Of a stretch of 64,000 nucleotides of DNA, positions 44,201 through 53,879 are shown piece by piece (the stretch's first letter is position 1; each line of letters opens with the position of its first letter). A model generated the notes under the pieces. The model was not told the DNA's origin and made no database searches. It was given only the letters and a program-made list of their open reading frames with translations. The position numbers were made by a program, and so were the translations under genes. The stretch is from Anaeramoeba flamelloides. Taxonomy: Eukaryota; Metamonada; Anaeramoebidae. The stretch spans positions 6,696,001 through 6,760,000 of the forward strand of contig JANTQA010000057.1 in NCBI GenBank assembly GCA_027625915.1, written 5' to 3'.

Positions 44201-46021
44201 TTCAAGTATTTCAGTAATTCTTCTCAAGCCCTTTTTGCTGGGTGTAGTGATTGGCACCCAGCGATTAAAATCCATTTTAAAAAAGGATTTACGGAATTCT
44301 ATAAAACTATTCAAAATTAAATCACGATCAAAGTAATTTTTTGTTTTAAAAATCAATTTTTCATCCTGATTTAAGACAAATAAAAATAAAGGTTGAATAG
44401 GATGTAAAATAATATATTGGTTCAAATCATAATTTTTTTTAAGATAGGATACATAATTGAATTTATTATTTGTGCTATTACGAATTTGATTTTCATTGTC
44501 AGTGCCATTCAATAAAGATTGTTTGAACTTTTCAGAAATAGCAATTTCAAAATGATCCTTCTTTAATTTAATTAAAGATTTTGTAATTGAGCCATTTAGC
44601 GATAATTCGACTTCAAAATTGCAATGACTGATTCTTAAATATTCTTTTAATTTGTTTCTAATGACACGCGAGTGCTGGGTGTGCTGCTTTCGATAGGTAA
44701 TTAAAGGCGAATCACATAATTGCGAATGGTAAATTGAAGAGTCGGTAATATTCTGGATGGCACACCCATTCCCATTAATATCAAAGCTACCGATGAAGAC
44801 ATGCTTATTCTTTTCTAATCTTTTTAAATAATTTTGGCAATTTCTTGTATTCTTCTCATCTTTTTGGTTTTTTTGATAGGAATCTATCGCGAACCGATAT
44901 TTATTAATTGGTGTTTGAGACCAGGCACAAAACTTTGTTGAGTCTTTATATTTTAAGAAATTTTTTTCATTTTCATCCACATTATTATTCCCAGTCCCAT
45001 TATTATTGCTACCACTACCGCTGTTGCCGTGGTTATTAATAACATTATTGTCCAAGTCTACTTTATTATTAAATAACTTTTTATAAATGATCGAGTTGTT
45101 TTTTGATTTTGATCTAATAAAGCCTCTCAACACCTCAACGATTAACAAGCGTTGTCGGCTATTTGCGCATTCAATAAACAAGGAATACCCTCCTTTCAGA
45201 TTGTTAATAATTAATTCAAGAAACAATTTATTCTTGCTTTTTTTATGCTTCTGTTTCTTGGTCTTTTTCTTTTCGTTCTGATCGGCGGTCTTGTTTTTCT
45301 TTTGCATCTTCTCTGTTGTGTCCAAGAGAGAATGGAACCGTTCTTGAACGGAGATTAACGAAGAATCATAAAACAGTTTCAATTCGTTTTCTCCTTGGAT
45401 TATCATGGACACATACTCGTTCGTGATACACAAAGACGCAGGCGCCATTTGGCTCTTTTTATCTTTGATGCTAACGTAAAATTGCGCTCGTGAATCGGAA
45501 ACTAGCCTCCGTACTAACGCAGCCCTTTCAATTCTTTCATTGACCAACAAATTGCCCTGCACCTGGGGACACTCCAACGCCCTTTCGTTATACCATTTAA
45601 ACATCGAAAAGGATCCTAAAAAGAGCTGAGCTCCTTTTTCTTGTTTAAACTCAACCAAATATTTGGTTGTTGGTGACACCTTCAATTCAACGCTCTTTGA
45701 AAAACCGTTTTTTATGAGCTTGGCACGATGGTTAAAGCCACTTCCAAACTTGTATTCAATCGTTCTAAGGCCTGGGATGGTAACAGACAGACACTTGGAA
45801 CTTAGTGTTATCAAAGATGGCTGCGAAACGTTTTGGGTGCCCTTTTTCAATTGGAGGTGCACAGAAAAGACAGCAGATCCTCTCGTAAACAATTCAACAA
45901 TCTCTAGAGATGTGCTATGATCAGTTTTTCTTTTTTTTGATCCCAGGGCGGGCGCTTTCAACGCTTTCTTCCAAAATTCCTTCTTTAAATTTTCAATTGG
46001 TGTGTACAAAACTTCTGCCAT
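41291..46021 (-). CDS. Giant protein of repeated PH-like modules (unrecognised family)
   Basis: A single uninterrupted 1576-residue frame with ATG at 46021 and TAA at its end. I do not recognise the family. Reading along it, a unit of roughly 120-170 residues recurs about eight to ten times. Each has beta-strand-like stretches ending in a segment of the form 'L.F.....Y.F.F......F....', followed by a helix-like stretch rich in Phe/Leu/Arg. Examples are KYLVEFKQEKGAQLFLGSF, PLFLFVLNQDEKLIF, LIFNFDYNEYIYLIFDN, LVKLQFADGNWLRISFID, LKLSFLEDNNSYLLEFEN and AKLTFLTKEYIFSFINRF. Units often open with 'G.ISID.EYINIQLKK' or 'KKDHFLIKLSK'. This resembles tandem pleckstrin-homology-like (or GRAM-like) folds separated by Asn/Lys/Asp/Glu-rich linkers; several linkers are long acidic or KEKE tracts, and the C-terminus is a Ser/Gly/Asp tail. 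There is no signal peptide or membrane helix, so it is probably a cytoplasmic scaffold. The PH reading is inference; the gene itself is secure. Confidence 0.85.
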   Translation of the reverse strand: MAEVLYTPIENLKKEFWKKALKAPALGSKKRKTDHSTSLEIVELFTRGSAVFSVHLQLKKGTQNVSQPSLITLSSKCLSVTIPGLRTIEYKFGSGFNHRAKLIKNGFSKSVELKVSPTTKYLVEFKQEKGAQLFLGSFSMFKWYNERALECPQVQGNLLVNERIERAALVRRLVSDSRAQFYVSIKDKKSQMAPASLCITNEYVSMIIQGENELKLFYDSSLISVQERFHSLLDTTEKMQKKNKTADQNEKKKTKKQKHKKSKNKLFLELIINNLKGGYSLFIECANSRQRLLIVEVLRGFIRSKSKNNSIIYKKLFNNKVDLDNNVINNHGNSGSGSNNNGTGNNNVDENEKNFLKYKDSTKFCAWSQTPINKYRFAIDSYQKNQKDEKNTRNCQNYLKRLEKNKHVFIGSFDINGNGCAIQNITDSSIYHSQLCDSPLITYRKQHTQHSRVIRNKLKEYLRISHCNFEVELSLNGSITKSLIKLKKDHFEIAISEKFKQSLLNGTDNENQIRNSTNNKFNYVSYLKKNYDLNQYIILHPIQPLFLFVLNQDEKLIFKTKNYFDRDLILNSFIEFRKSFFKMDFNRWVPITTPSKKGLRRITEILEMEKNLFITDGFNQISKSKFEYLGEKNLNEKEKEKENDNDNDNDNKKNKKIEINDQSENEKEDENLFDFDFGFVFGYKMTNYSISIFNSLQEYNGICNVQLKKDHFLIKLSKAITTSSIKTSGINNQNKDNNKQTPNNNNYNIISRKYNIFSKLIFQNSSLVGKFIFDENHFITIGFSTIEEKKGFILDFNRKKKKNLSKELVITNTFKCKIKSSFGLQKASLSINKDNFLVKTQIDSFTLPYGFENYLKFNEKNKKELIFNFDYNEYIYLIFDNIETSSKFKRAYNTTRKNFLDKRVLTDNKIFITTVIENGKLIKNCKLTFGAGKLIVTSLIDSDDDVVSTDDEEEDINNREDDSNNDEKEDENGDDQDGDEGNEDEKVLIFEFGKLEYSELSGDERHEGKNEEKEDNIEMKKKEQNSIYYLQDHRFFYDLIDPNLVKLQFADGNWLRISFIDEKILQEFNESRLRFDSEKNYRICDLNSFNIQKLDINMKIVSKGTISIDHEYINIQLKKDIQGNENKKKKEKEQEKEKENGKKKQKKSKNNEKKAKKDKKKSIINENAQTIKKKENKLNFTVSQKNEIIKENLRTIKILKHLTLPNFLKLSFLEDNNSYLLEFENEDELTKFNNLFLIFKNNLILHKKQTSRIKENDLDKFSIKLLDKESEVLDDNSHIIFTQDFLIIDALKKSQLYPFNKEMNIFLNKSQETIAKLTFLTKEYIFSFINRFERAQFVQELKRLNPHMGNHNGKQKMKNKNIQKEKKKKIKKEEEEGDEDEDELDKNDSSEEEEEEEEEEEEIENKQQNKTLSKYENLSFESNKSKKKIPGSLSLKKDTINLRKGQDTREYIISEDMEVLISNNNPSITCLVLPNGKREPILFESPYFAKDFSIKFRTIKSKWLSEKKILEQNKIEKSNSQSSMNSGSGSGSGSDSDSSNNDNSNNSDSSYSNNSLKKKKIVKEEDPLTSNSEESD

Positions 46022-47486
46022 GAAAAATTTATTCGGTTGTCAATTACTCCAAACAAAGATTGAAAAAAAAAAAAAAGCAAAATAAAAAAAATATTTTGTC
46101 TTTTTTGAGAATTACTATTGATGTTTGTTGTTGGTTTGACCTTTTTTAATTAGACGGAGAAAACCAAACTTGTTTTTCATCCTTTGGGTTGGCTTTTATA
46201 TCTGTAATTGACCTAACAACTCCTTTAGAAAAGTTTTAATTTTGGAATCTTTCTTTGGATTCTCATGATATTTATTTTTAATAAATGATGACATTTAAGA
46301 TTTTAAAGATCCAGGTTTTCTTAGTTTTCAAATGTAGTTAAGAAGTTAAAAGTTTCACAACCGTTTATCAGATTCTTTTTAATTTTTTGGATTATATTTA
46401 TTTTGAGCTTTTTTTTGTTTAGTTTTAGTTTTATTTTTTTCTCATTCTATCAAGAAAAGTTATTAAAGACAAAAGAAAAGGAATCAATAATATTTTAAAT
46501 ATTCAGGCAAAGTTTTCACATATTTTTTTGATACAAATTACCAGACTCTTACTTGTTTTTGAATTATGAAAAAGCCACTTTTTTGAAATTCCAATATTTT
46601 CAAGAAAAGAACAATATCAGTGAATAAGGGTTAAATAACTTTGGGGAATATTCGATATTATTTACTGAAGAAATTTTCAATTCTTATCATCCAGAAGAAA
46701 TAGTAACCTATGAAAAAAGAAATAATTTTATTTTTCTTTACTTATTTCATCAATTTTTGAAGGTTTGGCTCATAAAAATAGATTGAATAAAAAAAAAAAG
46801 AATTCAAAATTTAATTTTGGGCCAAGAAGGTTTTTTTTCTACTGGACAACGTTTTTACGTTGTAATGCTAGGATTTAAAGTATAAAAACTGACAAAATTT
46901 TTAATTATTTTTTACGATTCCTTTTTTTCATTTCTTTGAAGAATTTGGTAATTAACTAAAAAGTGGTTTTTTTTTTTTTTTTTAATAATTCAAATAATAT
47001 CATTGTGGGAAGTATTTCTATTTATAAATTGATAATCAAAAATTAAATGAAATATTAATACTGATTCAATTGATACTTATTGTATTTATTTCAAAATATA
47101 TTCGTTTAACTATTGAACAAAAAATGGAAAAAATATTGTACATTTTTTTGAGATAACAATAAATGGTCAATTGTAATAAAAACCGTGAATTTTGTAAGGA
47201 AACAAAGGATTTTTTATATAATAAAACATCTCTTATAAATTTTATTTAATAGGAGATCAAGTTTAAACCTCTTTGGAAAAAATTTTTCTGATCAAAAAGT
47301 ACAAAATAACCTATGAATTGTCACACCTTAAAAAAAGAATTCATATGAAATTGAGATAAGAAACTGATAAAAATTTTATTAAAGTCATGTTGTATAAATA
47401 AACAAATTGAATTATGATGAAGAATCAATTATTGATGAAAAAAAAAATGTGAATTTTTCAATAGAAATCAGAAAAATTGAGTTTAA
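46022..47486. other. Intergenic DNA, 5' flank of the giant gene
   Basis: No gene seen. It includes the dispersed repeat at 46940-47200 (see 38330-38500). Confidence 0.4.
46940..47200 (+). repeat. Dispersed repeat, copy 2
   Basis: It shares GAAATATTAATACTGATTCA, TACTTATTGTATTTATTTCA and AATATATTCGTTTAAC with 38330-38500, and the first two with 62640-62840. Confidence 0.55.
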
Positions 47487-47690
47487 TAGAGTCAGTTCCA
47501 CTTTTAAGACACAAACTTTCGACGAAATTTAAAGCATAAAAAAATCTCAAATTAAGGCAAAAAATTATGATTCTATTAAAATAATTTATGTAAAAAAAAA
47601 TTCCAAAAAAATCTGAATTAATTTGAGATTTTTTTTGTTCCGAAAATTTCGTTGAAAGTTTGTTAATTAAAAGTGGAACTTAATGCCAAT
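47487..47690. mobile_element. Palindromic MITE, family 1, copy 3 (diverged)
   Basis: TA, then GAGTCAGTTCCACTTTTAAG at 47489. The right arm has TTTCGTTGAAAGTTTG, then AAAGTGGAACTTAATGCC, with the terminal bases altered. The centre TAAAATAATTTATGTAAAAA matches copy 1 closely. Confidence 0.8.
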
Positions 47691-47924
47691 TATATACCAG
47701 TAAAAAAACATATAATATTTCCAAAATAGAATAATACCTTTTTTCGAAAGATCTGAAGCAATTCTTTTCGAATGGGTATCTTTCGTATACACTTATACCA
47801 CATTTCGTTATTTTTAAAAGAAAAATTATTTTTTTTCTTAAATCAAATTTACTTTTATTAACTCATAATATATCTATCATAGCACATACTATAATTAATT
47901 AGTGTTAGTGGATAATTCAAACTT

Positions 47925-48700
47925 TGAATGTTTATGAAAGGATATTAAGATATAAACTTTATAAAAAATTATCTTAGAAAGAGTTTTTTTTTTGGTTAAA
48001 AAATGGATAGTTACTTACAATAAAAAAATAAATTTTTAAAAAAATATAACAAAATTTGAAAAAATATTCTTGGTTTTTGCTATTTCATTATTATTTAACG
48101 GAATTAATCTAAAATTGAAATTAATATTTTTTTTAAAAAAAGGCCTAAAAATCAAAAATTTGCATTTTGAATGATTAAAACACATTAAAATTTCCTAAAA
48201 TAATCTGAGAAATAATTCATTAATTAAAATGGCTATTTAACATCATTTCTCAAAGCTGCAAGCATTTTGTTTTATTCATTGATGACCCTACAATAGAAAT
48301 TTTGATATTTTCTAACTAGAAATATTGTTAAATAAAAAAAAATATCAATTAAATTTGAAATTAAAATAATATTTTTTTTTTGCATTGTAAAATAGTGAAG
48401 TTTGTACAACAATAAATTTTTCCAATTTTAATTATTTGCCCAACAATACGAGTAAGATTAATCTTTGATTTTTGAAATTTATCAATTAATTTATTTTTGA
48501 CTTTTTAAACATTTAGACTTACAATCAACAATATTATTGGATAAGAAACTAATAAAACAAAAATTATTTTTAAATATCTGAATTAAACTAGATTAGATAA
48601 ATTCAAATTTCACAAATATTTTTTTCAAATTTTTACTAATAACAAAATTCAAAAATTTTTTTTTTTGGTTTCGAAGATTATTTTATTATCTTTGAATAAA
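47925..48700 (+). repeat. ~770-bp dispersed repeat, copy 2
   Basis: Colinear with 40285-41060 (see that entry). It ends about 370 bp beyond the 3' end of the arginyl-tRNA synthetase gene. Confidence 0.65.
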
Positions 48701-49072
48701 AAAAAAGTTATTTTATATTTTTTTTTTTTAATTTTTGAAAAGTCTTTGGTTTATTGAAAACCACATTTCAAAAATTGTTACTCACCAGAAATAATAAATA
48801 GAAAAAAAAAGATATATCTTTTAGTATTCAAGAACAACTAACTCTTAAATCTGATTTTTATTTTTTATCACTTTTAAATTATTCTAAATATATAAAAAAC
48901 AAAATATATTAAAAATGAAAAAAAATAAAACCAAAAACTGAAAAAATTTTAGTAACCCAAAGAAATTTATTTCAAAATAAAAAGATCTTTTCAAAAATTC
49001 TGTCTACTAATATTAATTTATTTCAAAATGTAAATATCAAAGATAAATCTAATTCGAAACCAAAGAGAATAA

Positions 49073-51196
49073 TTACATTCTTTCTAAAGGTTCAATAGAT
49101 AATAATCTGAGACCATTATCGACGACTTGAGAAACAGCTTTAACAAATCTCAATCTAGGGTGTAGGTCTTCGGGTTTACCATTCAAAATGGGAACTCTTT
49201 TATAGTAGGAACTGAATCTTCTGACCAAGAAATTCAAAAACTCTGGGATTTTGCTTGTACCAAATTCAGGAATTTTGGGCATTACAGGTATTTTAGGGAT
49301 TGCAGCATCTCTAATGATTCTGTTAAATTTCATTAAATAATTCATGACCAATTCCCATTCTGAATCGTCAGTTAACACAGAAAAGTCTGTTTCATCAAAT
49401 GGCACCAAGTCAGGGAGTTTTTTTTCTTCAACTCTGGTTTTGTATTTTCTGAAAATTGATTTTACGCGGGTTGAGTTATATAAGAGGAAAGGGGCGGAGG
49501 TATCTTGGAAGCTAGTTACCTTCTTGATATCGAAATTAATAATATTTCTACAGGTGGTGCTTAGGAGGGAATATTTGATTGCGGCGGATCCGACCTGGTG
49601 TACAATGTTTTGTAATTCCTCCTCGGTGAACATGTCCTGTTGGTTTTTTTCGATCATTCTTTGTTTCATCATCTTTAAAATGACACTTTTGATTTCGATG
49701 TACAAGTCATCAGCAAGCAAGTATTTGCCCCTCCTTCCAGACATTTTGCCGGTCGTCAATCGTACGATTTCGTAGGACATATGGAATTGCTTTCTTGGTG
49801 CCTTTGGATCGATTAAATTGAGCGCCAACGCGACTTTTTCCTGGGGTAAAATCTGGGGTGCCCCAATGACGTTCAGGACAAGATCGGCCTTTGCGGTCTT
49901 CTTGAGCGAATAGGCTACATCGCGGAATGTGTACAACGTTGAGCCGTTAGGTCGAAGGATATACAAATTTGGGTAATCCTTTTGGAAACCCCCTTTACCG
50001 ATTTTATACCCAAAGTCCAAGATGAATTTATTGAGATTTAGGTATCCGCCTTCGGGCTTATTGTCTTTGTTGCTTTGTGTAGGTGGCACAAAGTATGGGG
50101 AATTTTTAATAAATTTCAATAAACGATCATTCGATCCATCCCACCCAAGTTCAGATTCGTAATCCCAGTTATTGTGTCTCACATCAAAGGTATCTAAGGT
50201 CTCTTGGATCCCGAGTAAACACGTGTTTGCCATGTTTCGGAATAATTTGACAGCCCATAACTTATTTTGTTCATACGCTAAACATAATTTGGCAGATTCT
50301 TGGAGAATGTCAACATCTTTAAATTTAAGAACCAACGCTTTAACTAAATTTGTTTCCCTATTATTTAAATCAGCCAAAATGTTGATCCATTCGTTCCCTG
50401 ACTCCACCTTCTTTTCTTCTTTTTCTTTTTCTTCTTTTTCTTTTTCTTCTTTTTCTTTTTTTTCAGCAATTTTGTTATATTCTTCGAAAATATTTAAATT
50501 TATTTTTTGAATTTCGGAAAGGGTATTCATAATTGCATAGATCATTCCGATCACTTGATCAATTTTTCTGTTTTTGGCAAGTGTTTCAATGTCAATTTTG
50601 GAATACCCCAAGGCAGTAAGCCCAATTTGTGCACCCAAATCATTAACGAAATAGTGCTGTTCGACATCGTATCCAACGGCACCTAAAAGCTTTGACAAAT
50701 GGCTACCGATGATGACATTACGGAGGTTACCAATGTGCAATGGGGCAATTGGGTTTGCAGATGTGTGCTCAACAATGGCTTTTTTGCCCTTCATAATCGT
50801 TGATCTTCCAAACTGGTCTTTTTTTAAATGAATGCTCTTAATGATGTTATACATAACAATGCCCCTTTTCACAGTCATATGGATAAATGGCCCCTCGCTT
50901 TTGAAAGACTGGAGCAACTCATACTTGGCCTTTGTGCTCTCGTCAAGGTGTAATTTTTCTAACTTTTCAGAAAGCTTTTCAGACACTTCCTTGGCTAAGG
51001 TTACATGTCGGACTTTCATTTTCCTCGCAACATGCACAACAAGCAAGGACAAGTCGCCTTTTTTTAAATGTAAAGATGGTTCAACAGATGGGAATTCCTG
51101 CTCAGGTACTATTTCTTTTAAAAGAGGCTTGAGAAGTTCGTTTACCCTATCACAAAGATCTTGAAATGGATCTTCACCTTGAAAGAAAAATTCCAT
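49073..51196 (-). CDS. Arginyl-tRNA synthetase (class I, cytosolic type)
   Basis: One exon, 707 residues. It charges tRNA-Arg with arginine. The class I signature appears as PLHIGN (about residue 153) within EHTSANPIAPLHIGNLRNV, typical of ArgRS. The KMSKS-equivalent loop reads GKMSGRRGKYLLADDL (about residue 482). The conserved FVNDLGAQIG motif follows the HIGN loop. The C-terminal part (from about residue 540: AIKYSLLSTTCRNIINFD) is the alpha-helical DALR anticodon-binding domain, ending RLLSIEPLERM as in canonical enzymes. The N-terminal additive domain is present. A KEEKEKEEKEKEE low-complexity loop is inserted after the catalytic Rossmann half at about residues 245-270 and is not found in most homologues. 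There is no targeting peptide. Identification is certain; whether the cell has a second, organellar ArgRS cannot be told. Confidence 0.96.
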   Translation of the reverse strand: MEFFFQGEDPFQDLCDRVNELLKPLLKEIVPEQEFPSVEPSLHLKKGDLSLLVVHVARKMKVRHVTLAKEVSEKLSEKLEKLHLDESTKAKYELLQSFKSEGPFIHMTVKRGIVMYNIIKSIHLKKDQFGRSTIMKGKKAIVEHTSANPIAPLHIGNLRNVIIGSHLSKLLGAVGYDVEQHYFVNDLGAQIGLTALGYSKIDIETLAKNRKIDQVIGMIYAIMNTLSEIQKINLNIFEEYNKIAEKKEKEEKEKEEKEKEEKKVESGNEWINILADLNNRETNLVKALVLKFKDVDILQESAKLCLAYEQNKLWAVKLFRNMANTCLLGIQETLDTFDVRHNNWDYESELGWDGSNDRLLKFIKNSPYFVPPTQSNKDNKPEGGYLNLNKFILDFGYKIGKGGFQKDYPNLYILRPNGSTLYTFRDVAYSLKKTAKADLVLNVIGAPQILPQEKVALALNLIDPKAPRKQFHMSYEIVRLTTGKMSGRRGKYLLADDLYIEIKSVILKMMKQRMIEKNQQDMFTEEELQNIVHQVGSAAIKYSLLSTTCRNIINFDIKKVTSFQDTSAPFLLYNSTRVKSIFRKYKTRVEEKKLPDLVPFDETDFSVLTDDSEWELVMNYLMKFNRIIRDAAIPKIPVMPKIPEFGTSKIPEFLNFLVRRFSSYYKRVPILNGKPEDLHPRLRFVKAVSQVVDNGLRLLSIEPLERM

Positions 51197-53029
51197 ACTC
51201 AGTTATTACGTAGATATTTTTTTTTTGAAAATAAAGTAAAAAAATAAATTAAAACAAAAAAAAGAAAAAATGAAAAGAAAAAGATTCAAAAAAGCAATCT
51301 TTAGTTTTTCTTTTGTAGTCTTAAATAAATTCTTCCTCTTGATAATTTAACTTTTATTTAAATTTGTGATCATATAGTTATTTTGGATTCTGGTTGTTAG
51401 AAGTTTTATAAGAGAATGTAATTTCCTCTCTTTTCTTTCATGTTTGAAGGAAAAATATGTGATTGTTATTTTTTTTTTGGGTTTAAAATTAAGTACCTAT
51501 TAGGCTCTGAAAATTAATTTTTGATAACCATTTTTTCAAAAACCAATAATGACATCACTCATATCAATTTTGAAATCGTTTATGGACTATGTTTTTGTGA
51601 GGTGTTCTGATAGTTAATTTCAAAACATTTATACTTGGTAAATAAAGGAAAATGTATTGTAATTAATTTTTGAACAGTATTTCTTTCATCAAAAGATCAT
51701 AAGCCGAAAAGTTCAATAACTGTCTTTAAATAAAAAACGTGTTTTTTTGTTCCTGAAAACCTACACATTAACAGATCAAAAAAAAAGGGAAACAAACTCT
51801 AACAGAAAATATGATCTTGATTTCTTTTAGTTCTATTATTAAAAAAGTAATTCAAAAAATGAGGAATCAAATTAGAAAAAATTTCTCTCAAAAAATAGAG
51901 TAAATTTTTCAAGACTTTTTAAGAATCAATCATCAAACAAAAAATTTCAAAAAAATTGAGAATATTATGAAAAATTTTCAACAAATTGCATTCCTAATTT
52001 AAATTTTACTGAAAATAACCAGACCAAAAAATAAATGAGTTAATTTTCCAAAATTGATTTGATCTTAGATATACTATATGGTATTAAATTAGGTATTGTA
52101 TTAGAACAACAAGAAAAAAAAGTATGGATTTTAATTTAATACACAGACTATTGTCTTAGGAATGTTTATTTTTCATCACAAGAATGAAAAATAATTAATA
52201 TGTTTATTGGTATTCAAGAAGAAAATCTTTTTTAATGTGATTATTTTCAATAAATAATAAATTACTAAATCTTATTTTATTTTTTTTTTTTCAGTTTATA
52301 GGTTATAAGAATAAGTTTAAAATTATTAAAATCGTTTTGTATATTATTTTACATTTTTTACAATATTTTCAAACAAGCAAAAGTTAATCAAATTAATAAT
52401 TATAATAAAAAAAAAAAAATGTTAAAAATATTATCAAATAATTTTATTAAATAATACTAGTTCACTATTTATCCTCTCAATAATGACAAAATTTTTTTTT
52501 TTTTTAAATTTCAAGAAAATAAATACATATTGAAAATAACATAATAGACCAGTTTTTTCTCAGCTTCAATAATTAAAAATGTGTTTTATGAATTTGTTTA
52601 AAATTAGATTAAATTTGAAATTTTGTTACTTGTAAAAACTCTCAGAAATTATAACGTCTTATTTTTTAAAAAATTAAACAGTTCTTCAAATTTTTCATTT
52701 TATTTCCTTTCAATATAAAAAATTCAAATATAAATAATTAAATCTTATATTGAAAATTAATTATCTAAAAGGAATTCAATAAAAACTGCTAATTTATTCC
52801 TTGAACTTGTATAAAGACTTGGGTTTATCAATTATAATTGGTACACTGTGAAAAAATCCCATTATTACTTTATTAAGAGGGGGGGGGGTAATTAGAGAAC
52901 ATTTACCAAAATATAAAAAAAGGATAAGAAGAACAATAATTAAAACATTAGAATAAAAATAATAATATAATTTATAAGATAAAATGAAAATTTTTCTATT
53001 TTTATTAGGCTTTCCAATATTTAAAAGAA
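51197..53029. other. AT-rich intergenic DNA
   Basis: No gene or clear repeat recognised. A G-run at 52881-52889 is notable. The ArgRS promoter must lie at the left part. Confidence 0.4.
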
Positions 53030-53340
53030 TTTTGTAAAATCTTTGATTTTACCATTTTTTAATGAAAACTGAAAAGCTAAGTATTATTTTTTTAATTTGT
53101 GAAATAAACTAAATTTCAAAAATTTTATTTTTTATTTCTAGAATTCAAAGAAAAACTTCAGTTATGTTTTCCAGAATTCAAAAAAATTGAAGAAAATCTA
53201 TGATTTTACTCCATTCTTATAAATTATGGAAAAACGCCGTTAGTTTTTTTTAATTTACTTAAATGAACATAAATTTAAGAAATTTTCTTTTTATTTCTTG
53301 AATTAAAAAAAAACTAGGCACTCTACGGCACTCTACAACA
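53030..53340 (+). repeat. Partial copy of the 1795-2570 / 55920-56665 repeat
   Basis: It shares TTTTCCAGAATTCAAAA, ATTGAAGAAAATCTATGATT, TTTACTCCATTCTTATAAAT and the TAAATTTAAGAAATTTTC words with both longer copies. Confidence 0.5.
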
Positions 53341-53879
53341 CTTTGCAATACTTCCCCAGAATTCACAGAAGAGGCAAAAGACCTGATAAAAAGATTATCA
53401 ACAATAAAACAAAAAAAAAGCGCTCTATTGAATTTGGGAAAAAATAGATAAGAGCTACCATACAATAAAAATTTCCAAAAATCTGAACTTTTTGCTTGTC
53501 TCAACAATAATTTCACAATAATAATCTATCGAAAAAAAAAAATATTTTGAAAAGTTGGTAAGGGCTATCTTTTAAACTGTAACTTTACCTTTAGGAAATA
53601 AAAAAGAAATGCATTCAAAAAATAAAACGGAAAAAACAAAATAAAATGGATTGTGATTTAATAATTTAAAGAAACTATTCCATTACATTTAAAAGTATGA
53701 TCATTAGTGAGGGCAATTTATTTCTTAAAATTAAAGAAAACTCAAAAGAATTAAGCTTGATAATTTGTTTTTTTTTTTTTTTTAATTTGTCTTTTCTTGT
53801 AAAAAAGTAAAGGTGTGAATCAGAAAGTGCTAATTAACTTAAATGGTTTCTTGACTTGGCATTTACGATCTTGTTCAAT
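53341..53879. other. 3' flank of the phosphoglycerate mutase gene
   Basis: Nothing coding is supported. A T-run (53768-53783) lies just beyond the gene's 3' end. Confidence 0.4.

Noticed and set aside
49344-51164. Several + strand frames opposite the arginyl-tRNA synthetase gene
   Set aside because: They mirror the well-conserved minus-strand gene and show no domain of their own.
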